A stretch of 64,000 bases of DNA. Source: Heloderma charlesbogerti (lineage: Eukaryota > Chordata > Lepidosauria > Squamata > Helodermatidae). Of this stretch, positions 50,209-62,009 are shown piece after piece. The stretch covers positions 744,001-808,000 of the forward strand of contig JANEZZ010001904.1 in the NCBI GenBank assembly GCA_026122225.1. The letters run 5' to 3'. The translations under genes were made by a program, and so were the position numbers. Position 1 is the stretch's first letter. Each line of letters opens with the position of its first letter. The notes below the pieces were generated by a model that was not told the DNA's origin, made no database searches, and saw only the letters and a list, made by a program, of their open reading frames with translations.

Positions 50209-52067
50209 TTGTATAGGACAATGAACCGAAACCAGGCACAGGGCAAGTATTTGAAAAGGGGGCGGGGGGATACGACATGCACACACACAGAGCTGAATTG
50301 AATTCAAGGCAGGCACAGCCCTCCTTGAGCAGGCCTGCCTTGAAATGTGGCTTACAGTGGGCTTGCGAACCATCTCTGACAGCCCTCATCTTCCTTGAAG
50401 GGGAAAACTTAACTTGGGAGAAGGAGTCTCAGGTGAGAAAGCACTTCCATCAGCATAAAGCAGCAGAAAATGATGCGCAAAGTGCCTTTTCCTGGTGGAG
50501 AGCATGGGACTTTGATTGGAACATTAAAAAAGCCCAATACATTTTGGGGGATGAACTGGAGTCTGGAGGGGGTGAGCACATCCCCCAAATGAAACTTGAT
50601 ACATTTGAGGGCATTATTTCTGTTCAATAAAATGTCACCTACCTTCACAAGGTGTGTGAAGGGCAGTAACAACCTCAGTAAATACACATCTGATTAAATA
50701 TTTGGTATATCCATCATATATTGTTAGGAAGCAGCTTTTTATAGAAGATGCAACTTTGTTGTCATGTAAGCATTAGCCCCTGATGGCGAAAGTCATTTGA
50801 TTTCCATGAAAAGATGCATCAGTATATCCTGGGATGAACATCACAATGTGAATAGGGATGCACATTTGTATGCACACATCTGTTGTGCACGTGGAGGCCT
50901 TCTTCCACTCATGGACCTCCCTTGGTGGATGGGGGCACCTGTGTTTTGCAATACATGTGTCCTGCTCCTCCCCAAATCCATCCAGCTATCATTATTCCCA
51001 TGCTGTTAATAGGAAACAGATGCTAAGTGACATGTGCCAAGAAGTGATCTCTCAAACAGATGAACACGGGTATTTCATTTAAATTTATTTAGTTTATACT
51101 TCTCATATTCTAAATTTCTTTCCTACCACCACCCATAAATACTTGGAAGAAGTGGGGCGGATGAGATGTCAGTCCATATTTTTGATGTGTAGTTCTCTGC
51201 CATAAGCAAAAAGTTGTGCTGCACTCCATAAAAACTTTACCTGCATATGAATGCAGCATTGGCTTGTCAAAAATCAGGGGAACTACTCTATGCTATTAAA
51301 TAGAATGGGCTTCATTCTGCTCACTGACACCTGCATATGTCTGGAAGGGAATTGGATTGTATCCATGTCAATGTTGTGTAAAGGAGAGCCGAATCTGCCT
51401 GACTGCCTATATCACTTCTGGTTTGCATCCTTTTTACAGGCCCTGACTGGGCCAAGGATTTTCAATATAGGAATCCAGTTATTCCAAGTTCCATGGTATG
51501 CCTGGCTGCCATGAAATAAAGCAAGCAAGCAGCCTCTGATGAAATATATCAGGACAAGGTTGAAAGTACTGCAATTAGTAAACAAACCTGTAATGTTTTC
51601 CATCTTCTTAATTGACCCTGCTGCTGTCTAAGGCTGCTGTCCTATCCACATGTATTTGGGAATAAGCACCATTGAACACAGTGGGATTTATTTCTGAATG
51701 AATGTGCACAGAATTGGGCTGTATTTTAAGAAAGCCAGATTTTATTTGATTCTTATTTTAAAATGCTAATTACACTTTTGATTTCTGTGGCTGTGATCCT
51801 GTCCACATTACTTTGTAGTAAGCGAAACTGAATCTATGGGAGTTTGCTTTTGAATAAATAAAAAATGATTTTGCTGAAGGATGGATTCTTAGTTTGCTTT
51901 GTGCTCCTGTACAGTTCCAGAGTGATAGCGTCTGTATTTGCACTGGCTTCATATTGTTGTGTGGACACAGTTCAGGAGAGCTGATGTGGGATAATGAATA
52001 GAGAACTTCTGGCCTGTAAATCTCTCACCTCTTGTTGGCAAATGGAGGCAAAAGCTGGGCACAGTAG
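50209..52067. other. Unassigned stretch with MITE-W relics, no gene seen
   Basis: Degraded MITE-W pieces occur at about 51,632-51,723 (GCTGTCCTATCCACATGTAT, AACACAGTGGGATTTATTTC) and 51,790-51,862 (TGATCCTGTCCACATTAC). The rest shows no exon-like frame. Confidence 0.5.
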
Positions 52068-52237
52068 GGGTCATAGAATAGTAGGGTTGGAAGGGGCCTA
52101 CAAGGCCATCGAGTCCAACCCCCTGCTCAGTGCAGGAATCCAAGTCAGAGCATCCCCGACAGATGGCTGTCCAGCCTCGTCTTGAATGCCTCCAGTGTGG
52201 GAGAGCCCACCACCTCCCTAGGCAATTGGTTCCATTT

Positions 52238-53164
52238 TCATATTGCTCTAACAGTCAGGAAGTTTTTCCTGATGTTCAGCCGGAATCTGGCTTCCTGTAA
52301 TTTGAGCCCATTATTCCGTGTCCTGCACTCTGGGATGATCAAAAAGAGATCCTGGCCTTCTTCTCTGTGACAACCATTCAAGTACTTGAAGAGTGCTATC
52401 ATATCTCCCCTCAGTCTTCTCTTCTCAAGGCTAAACATGCCCAGTTCTTTCAGTCTCTCTTCATAGGGCTTTGTTTCCAGTCCCCTGATCATCTTTGTTG
52501 CCCTCCTCTGAACCCTCCCCAGTTTGTCTGCATCCTTCTTAAAGTGTGGTGCCCAGAACTGGACACAGTACTCCAGATGAGGCCTCACCAGTGCTGAATA
52601 GAGGGGAACTAGTACTTCCGGGGATTTGGAAGCTATGCTTCTCTTAATGCAGCCCAAAATAGCATTTGCCTTTTTTGCAGCCACATCACATTGTTGGCTC
52701 ATATTCAGCTTGTGATCGACAACAATTCCAAGATCCTTCTCGCTCGTAGTGTTGTTGAGCCACGTATCCCCCATCTTGTAACTGTGCATTTGGTTTCTTT
52801 TTCCTAGGTGCAGAACTTGGCATTTATCCCTATTAAATGTCATTCTGTTGTTTTCTGTCCAGTGCGTCAGTCTATCCAGATCACTTTGAATTTTGTTTCT
52901 GTCTTCCAAAGTATTAGCTATCCCGCCCAATTTTGTGTCATCTGCAAATTTGATCAGCATTCCCTGCACCTCCTCCTCCAAGTCATTAATAAAAACATTG
53001 AAGAGCACTGGGCCCAGGACTGAGCCCTGCGGTACCCCACTTGTTACCTCTCCCCAGTTTGAGAAGGTCCCATTGATAAGCACTCTTTGAGTCCGATTCT
53101 GTAGCCAACTGTGGATCCACCGGATCGTTGTTTCATCTACCCCACTTTGAGCTAGTTTGCTCAT
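52238..53164 (-). pseudogene. CR1 reverse transcriptase palm/thumb and C-terminus
   Basis: This 308-codon frame holds IRWIHSWLQNRTQRVLINGT, TSGVPQGSVLGPVLFNVFIN, the catalytic box IKFADDTKLGG (about residue 75), LHLGKRNQMHSYKMGDTWLN, KDLGIVVDHKLNMSQQCDVA and RVQRRATKMIRGLETKPYEE. The order and residues are classical CR1. The YADD-equivalent box is intact, but upstream motif A is ruined. Confidence 0.94.
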
Positions 53165-53171
53165 CAGGATT

Positions 53172-53501
53172 TCAGGATATCATGGGGCACTTTGTGGAAA
53201 GCTTTGCTGAAGTTGAGGTATATCTGATGTCTACAGCATTCCCACGGTCTACAAGGGAGGTGACTTGATCAAAAAATGAGATCAGATTTGTCTGGCAGGA
53301 CTTGTTTTTGACAAATCCATGTTGGCTTCGAGTAATCACGGCATTGTTGTCAAGGTGCTTCCAGATGGATTGCTTTATCATCTGCTCCAGAATTTTCCCA
53401 GGGATTGATGTCAGACTGACTGGTCTGTAGTTCCCAGGTTCCTCCTTCTTACCCTTTTTGAAGATAAGGACAACATTAGCTCTCCTCCACTCATCTGGCA
53501 C
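53172..53501 (-). pseudogene. CR1 reverse transcriptase, fingers region
   Basis: PDEWRRANVVLIFKKGKKEE, NYRPVSLTSIPGKILEQMIK and SQHGFVKNKSCQTNLISFFD are the conserved RT segments 1-2. The frame is lost at VDIRYTSTS; in the next frame the bases read YLNFSKAFHKVPHDIL, which is motif A with both conserved Asp residues replaced (Asn and His). The RT was therefore disabled by substitution and by frameshift. Confidence 0.9.
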
Positions 53502-53523
53502 TTCCCCCGTCCTCCATGATTTC

Positions 53524-54507
53524 TCAGAGAATAGACAGCGGTTCTGAGAGTTCTTCTGCCAGTTTCTTTATTACTCTAGGATGCAGTTCATCTGGCCCTG
53601 GAGATTTGAACTCATTCAAAGTAATTAGGTGTTCCTTGACCATATGCCTATCGATGTCAAGCTGCAATCCTGCCCCTTCAGCCTGCACTTCGCCTTTGCC
53701 AGGGGGGTCATAGACCCTCTTTTGGGAGAAGACTGAGCCAAAGTAGGAATTGAGCACCTCTGCCTTTTCTTTGTCATCTGTTATCGTTTGGCCATCCTTA
53801 TTTAATAGCTGAACAACCATTTCTTTCCTCTGCCTTTTACTATGCACGTAGCTGAAGAAAGCCTTTTTGTTGTTTTTAGCATCCCTCGCTAACCTCAGCT
53901 CGTTCTCAGCTTTAGCCTTCCTGACACCATCCCTGCAGTTCTGTGCTACCTGCCTGTACTCTTCCTTTGTTACTTGGCCTTCTTTCCACTTCCTATATGT
54001 GTCCTTTTTTGTTTTCAGGTCATCCCTAAGCTTTTTGTGAAGCCACATTGACTTCTTCTGTTGTCTTCCACCTTTTCTTCTTGTTGGAATTGTTTGTGAT
54101 TGTGCCTTGAGAATTTCCTTTTTTAAAAGCTCCCACCCATCTTGGACTCCTTTTCTCATTAACGTCACTTGCCATGGGACCTTACTGATCATTGTTCTGA
54201 GTTTATGAAAATCAGCTTTCCTAAAATCCAGGGTACGCGTTTGACTACCCTCGGCTTTTGCTTCCCTTAGAACCAAGAACTCAAGTACAACATGGTCGCT
54301 TTCCCCCAGAGTTCCTGTAACTGCTACTTTATCCACTAAGTCATCTCTGTTGGTTAGGATCAAGTCAAGGATAGCCGATCCTCTAGTTCCTTCCTCTACT
54401 TTCTGTAGGAGGAAGTTATCCGCCACACAAGTCAGGAATTTCCTGGACGGGCCATGTTTTGCAGAATTTGTCTCCCAACAAATATCGGGGAAATTGAAGT
54501 CCCCCAT
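53524..54507 (-). pseudogene. CR1 endonuclease C-terminus and linker
   Basis: This 327-codon frame starts at GDFNFPDICWE (the Asp/Asn box of the APE-type endonuclease) and carries LDLILTNRDDLVDKVAVTGT and ESDHVVLEFLV (SDH box, about residues 68-72). The linker follows, with FRKADFHKLRTMISKVPW, KNNKKAFFSYVHSKRQRKE and PGPDELHPRVIKKLAEEL leading into the RT. The endonuclease N-terminus is absent through 5' truncation, so target nicking is impossible. Confidence 0.92.
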
Positions 54508-54508
54508 T

Positions 54509-55234
54509 ACTACTAATGTAGTAAAACTTAACTACAGCCCTTAAAATTTGCTTAGAAGCATCCCATTTGATTGAGATCCCTGATAAAATCTTCTGTGTGT
54601 TCAGCTGAACATGCTTAGAAACCCTTTCCAGACTGTCATGCCCAATGTGCAAAGGTCTGAAGAGGCATCTGTGCACATGGGGACGTTGGGGGCAGGGTTT
54701 CCATGCACATTTTTAGCCCACTTGTGTTCAAGCAAACTCCTGAAGGGGGCTACAGAAAGATGTACAGTGAAATACGGTTTGAAGGAATCAATCAAGCATC
54801 TGCATGCACCCTAAAATTAACAATAAAAAGCTGTAGCTGAAAAACTGACCTCTTAGTTTCTGCCTTCCCAATCTCCATTGTTAACTAGTCATTTCAGTAT
54901 TAACGTTAAGAGGCAAGAGAAACAGGAACAAAAGTGAAACACTCTTTCACACACACATACTGAATGCACAGAGGATGTCAATTATATTGACCTTATAGAA
55001 GAGAGTATATTGACTTCATGAAACACAGATGCTTTTCATAAATTAAATTACTAATGGCAAAAGAGTTTACTCACGTCTTGTAAGAAATAATATTACTAAG
55101 AAGAAAAAGATATTCTAAATTAGTGTACTCCACTTTTTTCTTGACATTATTTTAATACCTGTAATTGAAGAGACAGCAGTTTGAGTTAGCATTGGATCTC
55201 CCTTTCTCAAATATTTGGAAAGGACAGAGTATAA
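54509..55234. other. Unassigned stretch, no gene seen
   Basis: AT-rich DNA; no recognised gene or repeat beyond the CR1 breakpoint. Confidence 0.5.
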
Positions 55235-55712
55235 TAAGGATGTATAAACTCCACACTGTCCGGTCTGGGAGGGGGTCCCATTGCGGGGCAATTCGGGCTG
55301 TGTGGAGCCCTGTGGAGTCATCCGGAGCCCTGTTGCATCCTCTGGAGTTGATGGAGCAGCTCTCTGATTTCCTATGAAACATGATACAATAATGGCAACT
55401 GCCATTAGCCTATCACAGGAAAATTACAGCTGTAAATGGTGTATTTTATATACACAGCTGTATTTAGGTAAAAGTAAGTGCTTATGCTTGCAAATGGCAT
55501 ATAATATGCCATTTACGGCTTTAACTTTCCTCCGATAAGCTAATGGCAGCCGCCATTAGTGTATTGCATTTTATAGGAAGCCGGAGAGCCACCTCACAAG
55601 AACTCTTCCAGACCTGGAGGTGAGTGCGGCCAGTCCAACACGGACTCCGGAGGTCGGATTCTTTGGAATCCGGCCTCATTTGAGTCTGCAGCGGATTTCT
55701 CCAGCATCCCTA
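55235..55712. mobile_element. NP-L: short, divergent NP-type element, perfect 8-bp TSD
   Basis: Left end TAAGGATGTATAAACTCC, right end TTTCTCCAGCATCCCTA; gagtataa flanks both sides (55,227-55,234 and 55,713-55,720). The core has a different hairpin vocabulary with the same logic: ATGGCAACTGCCATTAGCC, GCAAATGGCATA with TATGCCATTTACG, and ATGGCAGCCGCCAT. Paired outer hairpins are GGAGTCATCCGGAGCCC-like on the left and CCGGAGGTCGGATTCTTTGG on the right. A donor-like GAGGTGAGTGCG is near 55,618-55,629, facing right; none is seen on the left. Confidence 0.9.
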
Positions 55713-56359
55713 GAGTATAAAATGATGAAACAATGGGATCTCTGATGACTCCTTGTTATTCTTGTTTTCTTCCCTCTTCTTTTTCATTCCCCATCTTATC
55801 TTCCTTCTTTCCTGATCAGTTCTTAGGCCTGCAACTATAGAACAGTCTCTGTCAACAATGGAACAGGGAATAGTGGGGGACATGGACAGGATGCACAAAG
55901 GAAATGCCTCTTATGCTCTATGATATTTGTGTATAAGCTGCCTCAAAGTAAGTCTTATATTGGCCCTTCTAGCCCAATATTGTCTCCTCTGACTTGTTGC
56001 AGTCCTCCAAGCCCTTTCCCATTTGTGCTACATGATATCCTTAAACCGGAGAGGCTGGAAATGACATTAAGAAGCACAGAATTTGCTCTGCTATTGAGCT
56101 ATGAGCTGCCTGTACAACTATGATAGAACTGACAACAGACAGAAAATGCTACAATTCTGTATTACAGTGAGCTTGTTATCACTAAACCAATAAACAAGTA
56201 CTAATAAGAAAAATTAAATCAGGCATAGGTTAGTCACTTAGGCATCACCAACAAAGAGGAAATGCATCACCAAAACAAAGGGAGAAATGGATCTGCATAA
56301 AATTCCCATGCGCTTTTATATGTATAACTGCAAATTTACAAATAAATACTATAATTTAA
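55713..56359. other. Unassigned stretch, no gene seen
   Basis: No gene-like or repeat-like structure recognised apart from the right TSD copy of NP-L. Confidence 0.5.
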
Positions 56360-56625
56360 AGAAGAACGTAAGAAGGCCATGCTGGATCAAACCATAGGCC
56401 CATCTAATCCAGTCTTCTCTTCCCATAGTAGCCAGATGCCTATGGGAAGCCTACAAGCAGGATATGGGCACAACAGCACCCTCCTACTCATGTTTCCCAG
56501 CAACTGGCATTGAGAGACATACTGCCTCTTAGGTAATGTAGGTAAAGTAGGTAATGGAGGTAATATATAGGTAGCTGTCATGACTAAGAGCCATTGATAG
56601 CCTTATCGTCCATCATAGAAATACA
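56360..56625 (-). mobile_element. CR1/L3-type LINE 3' end, antisense
   Basis: AAGAACGTAAGAAGGCCATG, CTGGATCAAACCATAGGCCC, ATGCCTATGGGAAGCCTACA and AGCCATTGATAGCCTTATCG match the antisense 3' end typical of this LINE group; the sense counterpart closes the fragment at 45,565-46,256. Heavily 5'-truncated. Confidence 0.82.
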
Positions 56626-58701
56626 GCACATCTCACCATAATGGAGAAGACTGTGACTAGGTGACAGATGTGCCTGTTCAGTCTGCTGTCCAGGTGATGA
56701 CTTTGATGGGCCCCTTCAAGGCCCCTGCTCTTCCTTCTTAGGGTTCTTGATCTTTAAACCAGATCTGGGGGTGTTTCCACCAGCAATTTACTCAGAGCCA
56801 GCTGCGTGTTGAGGTCAGGGATACATGACGTCATGGCCATCCAGCAGCCACCCCAGAGCTTATCAGGGAAAAACCAGATTTCCTGAGACTGCTTAAAGTC
56901 CGTTTCTTTTCCTTAAGTCGGGTTCTTAACTTCTTCCCGGTATAGTTGTTGTATGCCCCAACCCCTGCATTGACCTCGGGTATGCTAGCTCTGCCCAGGG
57001 ATGTGCCTTTCACTGTGACCCCAGTCAAGGGGTGTTTCCTCCCATTGTGCTGAATGAGGCTTGCCCCCTCAGTGCCCACAGAAATAACAGAGAAGCTCCT
57101 CAACTGACACAGCACATTTTAAAGCCCAATTCCTTAAGTGCGATTAAGCACACTCTCGAGGCTCCAGTCCATTGCCTTAGGAAGTAACTACTCCACAGCT
57201 TCCTTATAGAGATCCTGCAGGTTACAACAGGGGCTGGTTTCTGTCCTTCTGTTTACTGCCCTCTTTCCCACAACATACCCATTACTGTCTCCTCAGAATT
57301 AACTCCCATTGTGGTCAATGAGTTCCTGCAGGTTAAAATAGGGGCTGGTTTCCATCTTTGTGTACTCCCCCCCCACTTTCCCAGCACAAGCATATGTGTG
57401 TCTATTCAGAAGTAATTTCCATTGTACTCAATGAGGCTTGCTCCTGAAATGCAGGTACATCTGGACTTTCAGGGGAAAGGAGAAAACGGGGGGGGGGAGA
57501 GGGGGGAAGCCTCTCTTATTGGTTGAGCAGTCCCTGCCAGTCAGATGATGTTCACTCCAACCTCCACCCCCACTAGGAATTATGTTCGGTGAAGAGGTTT
57601 TTACTGCTGCGGAGAATCTGCTCATGGAACGCTGCTCACAGGCACAGCAAAGCCGATTCCTAAAAATCTGGTACTCCTCCATTAGCTTCTCCTTCCATTG
57701 TCGTGGAAACACGGCCTTGGATTAGATAGTGCTTGAAATGGGAAATGCCTTCAAATCACTCTAACCAGGTGTAGTGTGTTCTTTGTTTTGAATGGACAGT
57801 TTGATTTTATTGTTGTGTTTTATTTACTTTTTGCCACTAATATTGTATTTTTATATTCATGTGTTTATTTTTATGTTCTAAGCCAGCCAGAGAACTTTGT
57901 TACGGAGCGGCATACAAAGAATGTAAGTAAATAAATAATAGTGCCAGGAAATTTGTGGCTTTCCCCACCCACCACAGAACTTTGGGAAGGCAACATTAAC
58001 ATGCATCCCTCTTTCCCTTTCCTGAAGCCACAGACATCATTGTCTGCTCTTCAGAGCTCACCCATATGAACCCTATTCTTAACAAGGGACCTCTAGATAT
58101 CTGTCTGGGAGAGCTGTACATGCCATTGCAGATAAAACCCAAATCCAGCTACTTTGGATCTCAGATCCAGCCCCCACCACCAACATTGTTCAAGGGGCAG
58201 GTTCAAGGTGTTTGATGTCCTTCAACAAAGACCAAATAAGTGCTTAGCAACAGTATATTTCTTTAATGTTGAAGGATGAGCTGGCATCTCCCCCAGAGTA
58301 AGGCTCTGTGTGCTCTGAGTTAGGCTGGTGAGTAAGTTAACCCATGCATGTGGTGTTCAGCATTGAACTTATGTCATTTTGATGGAAGTGAATCAACCCT
58401 ATCTGGAAAATCAGCTGGCAGATTAAGCTTGTGTTTGCTGGAGAAAGGGGGTGAGATCATGAGGATCATGTGGCAACAGAACTGGGGTAGAGTAGTGAAA
58501 AACTGAAGATTGATGAGTTGGAGATTGGCTGCTTCTGAGGAACAAGAGAAGAGCTATAGAGCTGAAACCTGAGTGGTGAGGCCTTTGGAGAGGTCCCCAT
58601 CACCTTAATTTTGGTGTGCATACACTGTAGCTGTATCCTGCTTCCTGCCTGTGTATCCTCCTTCCAAAGGAAATGAGTCTGGCCAGATTTCTCAAAGAAT
58701 T
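56626..58701. other. Unassigned stretch, no gene seen
   Basis: A likely L2-type 3' tail lies at about 57,858-57,942 (GCCAGCCAGAGAACTTTGTT, GGCATACAAAGAATGTAAGT, AATAAATAAT). A G-run with GA-rich sequence is at 57,485-57,510. No exon-like frames. Confidence 0.5.
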
Positions 58702-58853
58702 AAGGGTGCAATTCTATGCATGTTTAAGACAGAAAATAGTCCTACAGCTCCCAGCATTCCTCAGCCAGCCATGCTGGCTGAGGAATGCTGGGAGTTGTAG
58801 GACTTGTTGTTGTTGTTGTTGTTGTCGTCTAAATACGAATAGGATTGCACCCT
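58702..58853. mobile_element. Fold-back element with a near-perfect 66-bp palindrome inside
   Basis: Outer ends AAGGGTGCAATTCTATGCAT and AATACGAATAGGATTGCACC are inverted (MITE-W/X-like). Inside, 58,738-58,803 is a palindrome with arms AGTCCTACAGCTCCCAGCAT and its complement, a 5-base loop (CCATG) and one mismatch. A (GTT)n tract follows at about 58,806-58,825. As RNA it would form a hairpin with about 30-bp stem. Confidence 0.85.
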
Positions 58854-60349
58854 AAAATGCTCTGAAGACACTAGTTATATGATTCTTGACTGAGCTGAAG
58901 ATCTGGAAGATATTTTTGTAATGTATTTAACCAATTTGAAATTAACTGTAATTTTGCTGGGTTTCAAAGTAATTTTTGTTGAAAGGGAAACTCTTGGAAG
59001 AATGCCGGTGTGTACATGCCCCTCCAGAATAAATCAGATGTATTGGTTTTAGGGAATCTAAGGCAAGGATTGCATCAAATGAAAGTTATGAGTCAAGATG
59101 ATAGTGTGGGGACTAAATGGAGGCAATTTCATACTGTCTGCTAACAAGGCATTAATTATTTCTTTAAAAAAATTAAACTTTGTTTAAAAGTTTATCCACA
59201 GTTTTGGTCATAAGGAAGGGTGGGGGAGAGATGTTTGAGAACAGTAAGAAAGTCTACAATGTTATTTCTCTCGACTGGGTTCAACAGTGGTACATCCTTC
59301 TTTGACTTTGTATCCAATATGCTACTCTGCATCAGGAATGGGGAACCTTTGGCCCATGGGCCAAATTTGGCTTTCCAAACTAGACCAGCCAACCTGTGTG
59401 AGGTCTTTTATTGGCAATGAGCAAGTGGCCCCCACTACTGATAAACTCCACTAGCACTTGATCTAGGGCTTATATGGAAGAGCGAAGTGCCCACTGGGAG
59501 AGCAGCAGGGATGGTGGATTAAAGTAAGTATGTCACTGAGGGAGGGCTAGGTTTTGTCTACTGTGGGTTTCTTAATTGAGGCCCCACAAAAGACTGGAGA
59601 TGGTCCTGCCGATGAACTACCTTTCTTGTTCCTCTGTACTTCAGCTACTTGGAAACTGCTATCATGTCCCCCAATAGCTTTGCATTAAACAAGTCCAGTT
59701 CTGTTCTATGATATATGGCATGTCTTCCCATCTCTTTAGCATTATAGGTGCTTCCCTCTGAGTCTTCTCCACTTCAGCTCTGTGCAGCTGGCCGAGTGCA
59801 CATGAACAGGTTAGGAATCATGTCCTCTCCCTTCCTACTCCCTCTCCTGATCTCCACACATCCAAGGCACTCTCCGTGTCCATATGTATGCTCAGTTGCC
59901 ACCTGCACAGGGCTGTTGTTGGCAACTTTGTTAATCTTTGCAACACAACAGTGGATTGACACATTATACTAGTGGCATCCTTAAAACTGGTGAGTAGAAT
60001 ATAGGATTCTGTTATCTTTCATGGAGAAATGAAGGGGGGTGGGGGTAGAGCTATAAATCATGAAAGAAAACAGCACAAAATGGCATATCAAATGGAGATT
60101 TAAATATATTTGGCCATGTGCAAACTGAGATGGGTTGTTAATGTAATACAAGCTACAGAGCATGATATTTAATTAGATGAGTAATGAGTGATATATTTTT
60201 TGAAGTCCTGGAGGTTTTGTTAAATGAGGTTTTCACTTCTGTGTTTCTGAAAGTGAAAGAAAAAAGCAAGTTATTTTTATGTCGCTTTTCAGAACCAAAA
60301 GATTATCTTTAAGTGGCTTACAATTAGGACATTATAAGTAATAATACAC
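58854..60349. other. Unassigned stretch, no gene seen
   Basis: GGAATGGGGAACCTTTGGCC at about 59,335 resembles one arm of the CAGGGGTG fold-back family, but its partner arm is not clear. At about 60,285-60,345 TTATGTCGCTTTTCAGAACC and AAGTGGCTTACAA resemble an antisense LINE 3' end. No exons recognised. Confidence 0.5.
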
Positions 60350-60760
60350 TAAGGGTGCAATCCGATGGGGATAGGCGGTAGCCTCCAAACTCGGAAGCAT
60401 CTGCCTATCCAATGCAGGGCAGGAGAAGCATGGGGGGGATCATTCTCCTGCCTTGCATTTGCAGGAAAATGGAGAGGGGGAGGAGGCTGCTGGACAAAAC
60501 ATAGGATGTGTTGTACCAGCATTTCCGCCTTCCCCGCCCTGGAACGCCCCCCAGAATGCCCCATTTTGGCCACTCTATGCTCCTCTTTGGAGTGCGGAGT
60601 GCGGAGCTGTTCCGTGCTGCCTGCAAGGCAGTGTGGAAGTGGGGGAAGTTCAGTTCTCTGGGAACCAACTTCAGAGCTCGGGCTCAGAGGTTGGTTCCCG
60701 AAAACCAGATATGTTATGGCCGTCTAGGCGCTGACTAGCAGCCATAGGATTGCTTCCCCC
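60350..60760. mobile_element. MITE-X copy 3
   Basis: Left end TAAGGGTGCAATCCGATGGG; the right end holds AGCAGCCATAGGATTGCTTC. Internal landmarks as in copies 1 and 2: CCTCCAAACTCGGAAGCATC, CCAATGCAGGGCAGGAGAAG, TGTGGAAGTGGGGGAAGTTC, and a mirror pair GGGAACCAACTTCAGAGC / GCTCAGAGGTTGGTTCCC. No TSD found. Confidence 0.8.
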
Positions 60761-62009
60761 AATGTCCAATAATTGAAAATTTAAAAAATAAAATAAAAAG
60801 AACTTATTACCCTGACAGCTAAAACAGCAGCACAAAATATATCAAACATTAGCCTAGCCACCCATCCAAATGACTCCAAAACAAAAACAATAGGTAAACC
60901 AACCCAACATCCCAGGTGATTGAAATAAAAATGCCTTCAGGACCTGCGTCCAAGAAAACAAAGAGGGGCCAAATGTATCTCATGAGGGAGGGAGTTCCAA
61001 AAATGGGGTCACCACTGAAAAGGCCCTGTCTCACATAATCACCAGCCTAATTGTCTCTGCTGGCCAGACTGTGAACAGGACCTCCATGGCTGATCTCAAG
61101 GCCTGGGCAGTCTCTTAGACAAAATGAAACAAAAAATAAATAAATCAGCAGTGGTTTATTGGAATACATACTTGCTTGTCTGTCATAGAAATGGAGAATA
61201 GGATTTCCAGATCTCCTGAGACTTGGACCCTGAAATGCAAGGGGTAAAGTCAGAGAGCTATGGGGTAGTACTAGCAGATCAGGGATTGGAGTCTGGTGAG
61301 AAAGGGCCTTGTGAGAGGTGATGTGTGCAGACAATGGCACCTGGTGGGTCAGGGGAAGAGCCTGTTGGACATGTGGGTATGTCCATTAATGTCTTTCATT
61401 AAGTTGAGCAGAAAATGCCCTGCCCCCTTGATTCTAGCTCCTCACTCTCAATTTTAACTCTTTCTCCTGGAGACTCAGAGAACAAGGCTAAAACCCTGAC
61501 ATGTTTAAACCCTAACCCAAAACATTGAGACCTGATAGGTTTTCGTCAAGTCTCATGAACATTTCCTGCAAAATGATGTAAAGTGAGGGTGGTGCAGCAG
61601 TACAGCTGGTGAAGCCAGCCAGCAGGCCTGTGTGGCCCACCTACAGCTGGGCAAGAAGGTGAATAGCCATGTCTATGGTATAGAGGCAGGCAGGCACTCT
61701 GCCTTTCTGGTGTTGCACCGCTGCCCGCTCTCTGGTTCAGTAGAGTAGAAGCAAAGCTGCCCCTGGTCACAGGAGGCTGTATATGTAGAGAAGCACATAA
61801 TAGAGCAGCACTTTCTCATACTTTGGACTGGGCTTGAGACACACTTGTCAAAAAGACCGGCCACCTCTGTTCTTTGGCTTAGTTTGTGGGGAGGGAAGTT
61901 TCCATTACTCAGTCATCATCATCACCATCATCTTCACCATCAATAATGTATTCCAGTAATAACAGTATAAAATATATTCCAAATGTTCAAAACCCTACAT
62001 ACACCTTCA
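60761..62009. other. Putative interspersed-repeat relic and unassigned DNA
   Basis: About 60,780-61,110 (GGGAGGGAGTTCCAAAAATG, ACTGAAAAGGCCCTGTCTC, ACAGGACCTCCATGGCTGAT) has the look of an antisense LINE coding or 3' region I have seen repeated in reptile sequence, but I cannot name the family. An ATC-rich tract is at about 61,911-61,946. Nothing gene-like. Confidence 0.45.

Larger units (their letters stand above)
52068..54508 (-). mobile_element. CR1 LINE, 5'-truncated, antisense
   Basis: The 3' end is TCATAGAATAGTAGGGTTGG at about 52,068. The element extends to 54,508, where it stops inside the endonuclease domain (MGDFNFPDICWE). About 2.4 kb remains of a CR1 usually over 4 kb. Three large frames cover the endonuclease end, linker and RT, separated by frameshifts near 53,515 and 53,170. 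The 3' end matches 1929-2113 and 6059-6130. Confidence 0.95.
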
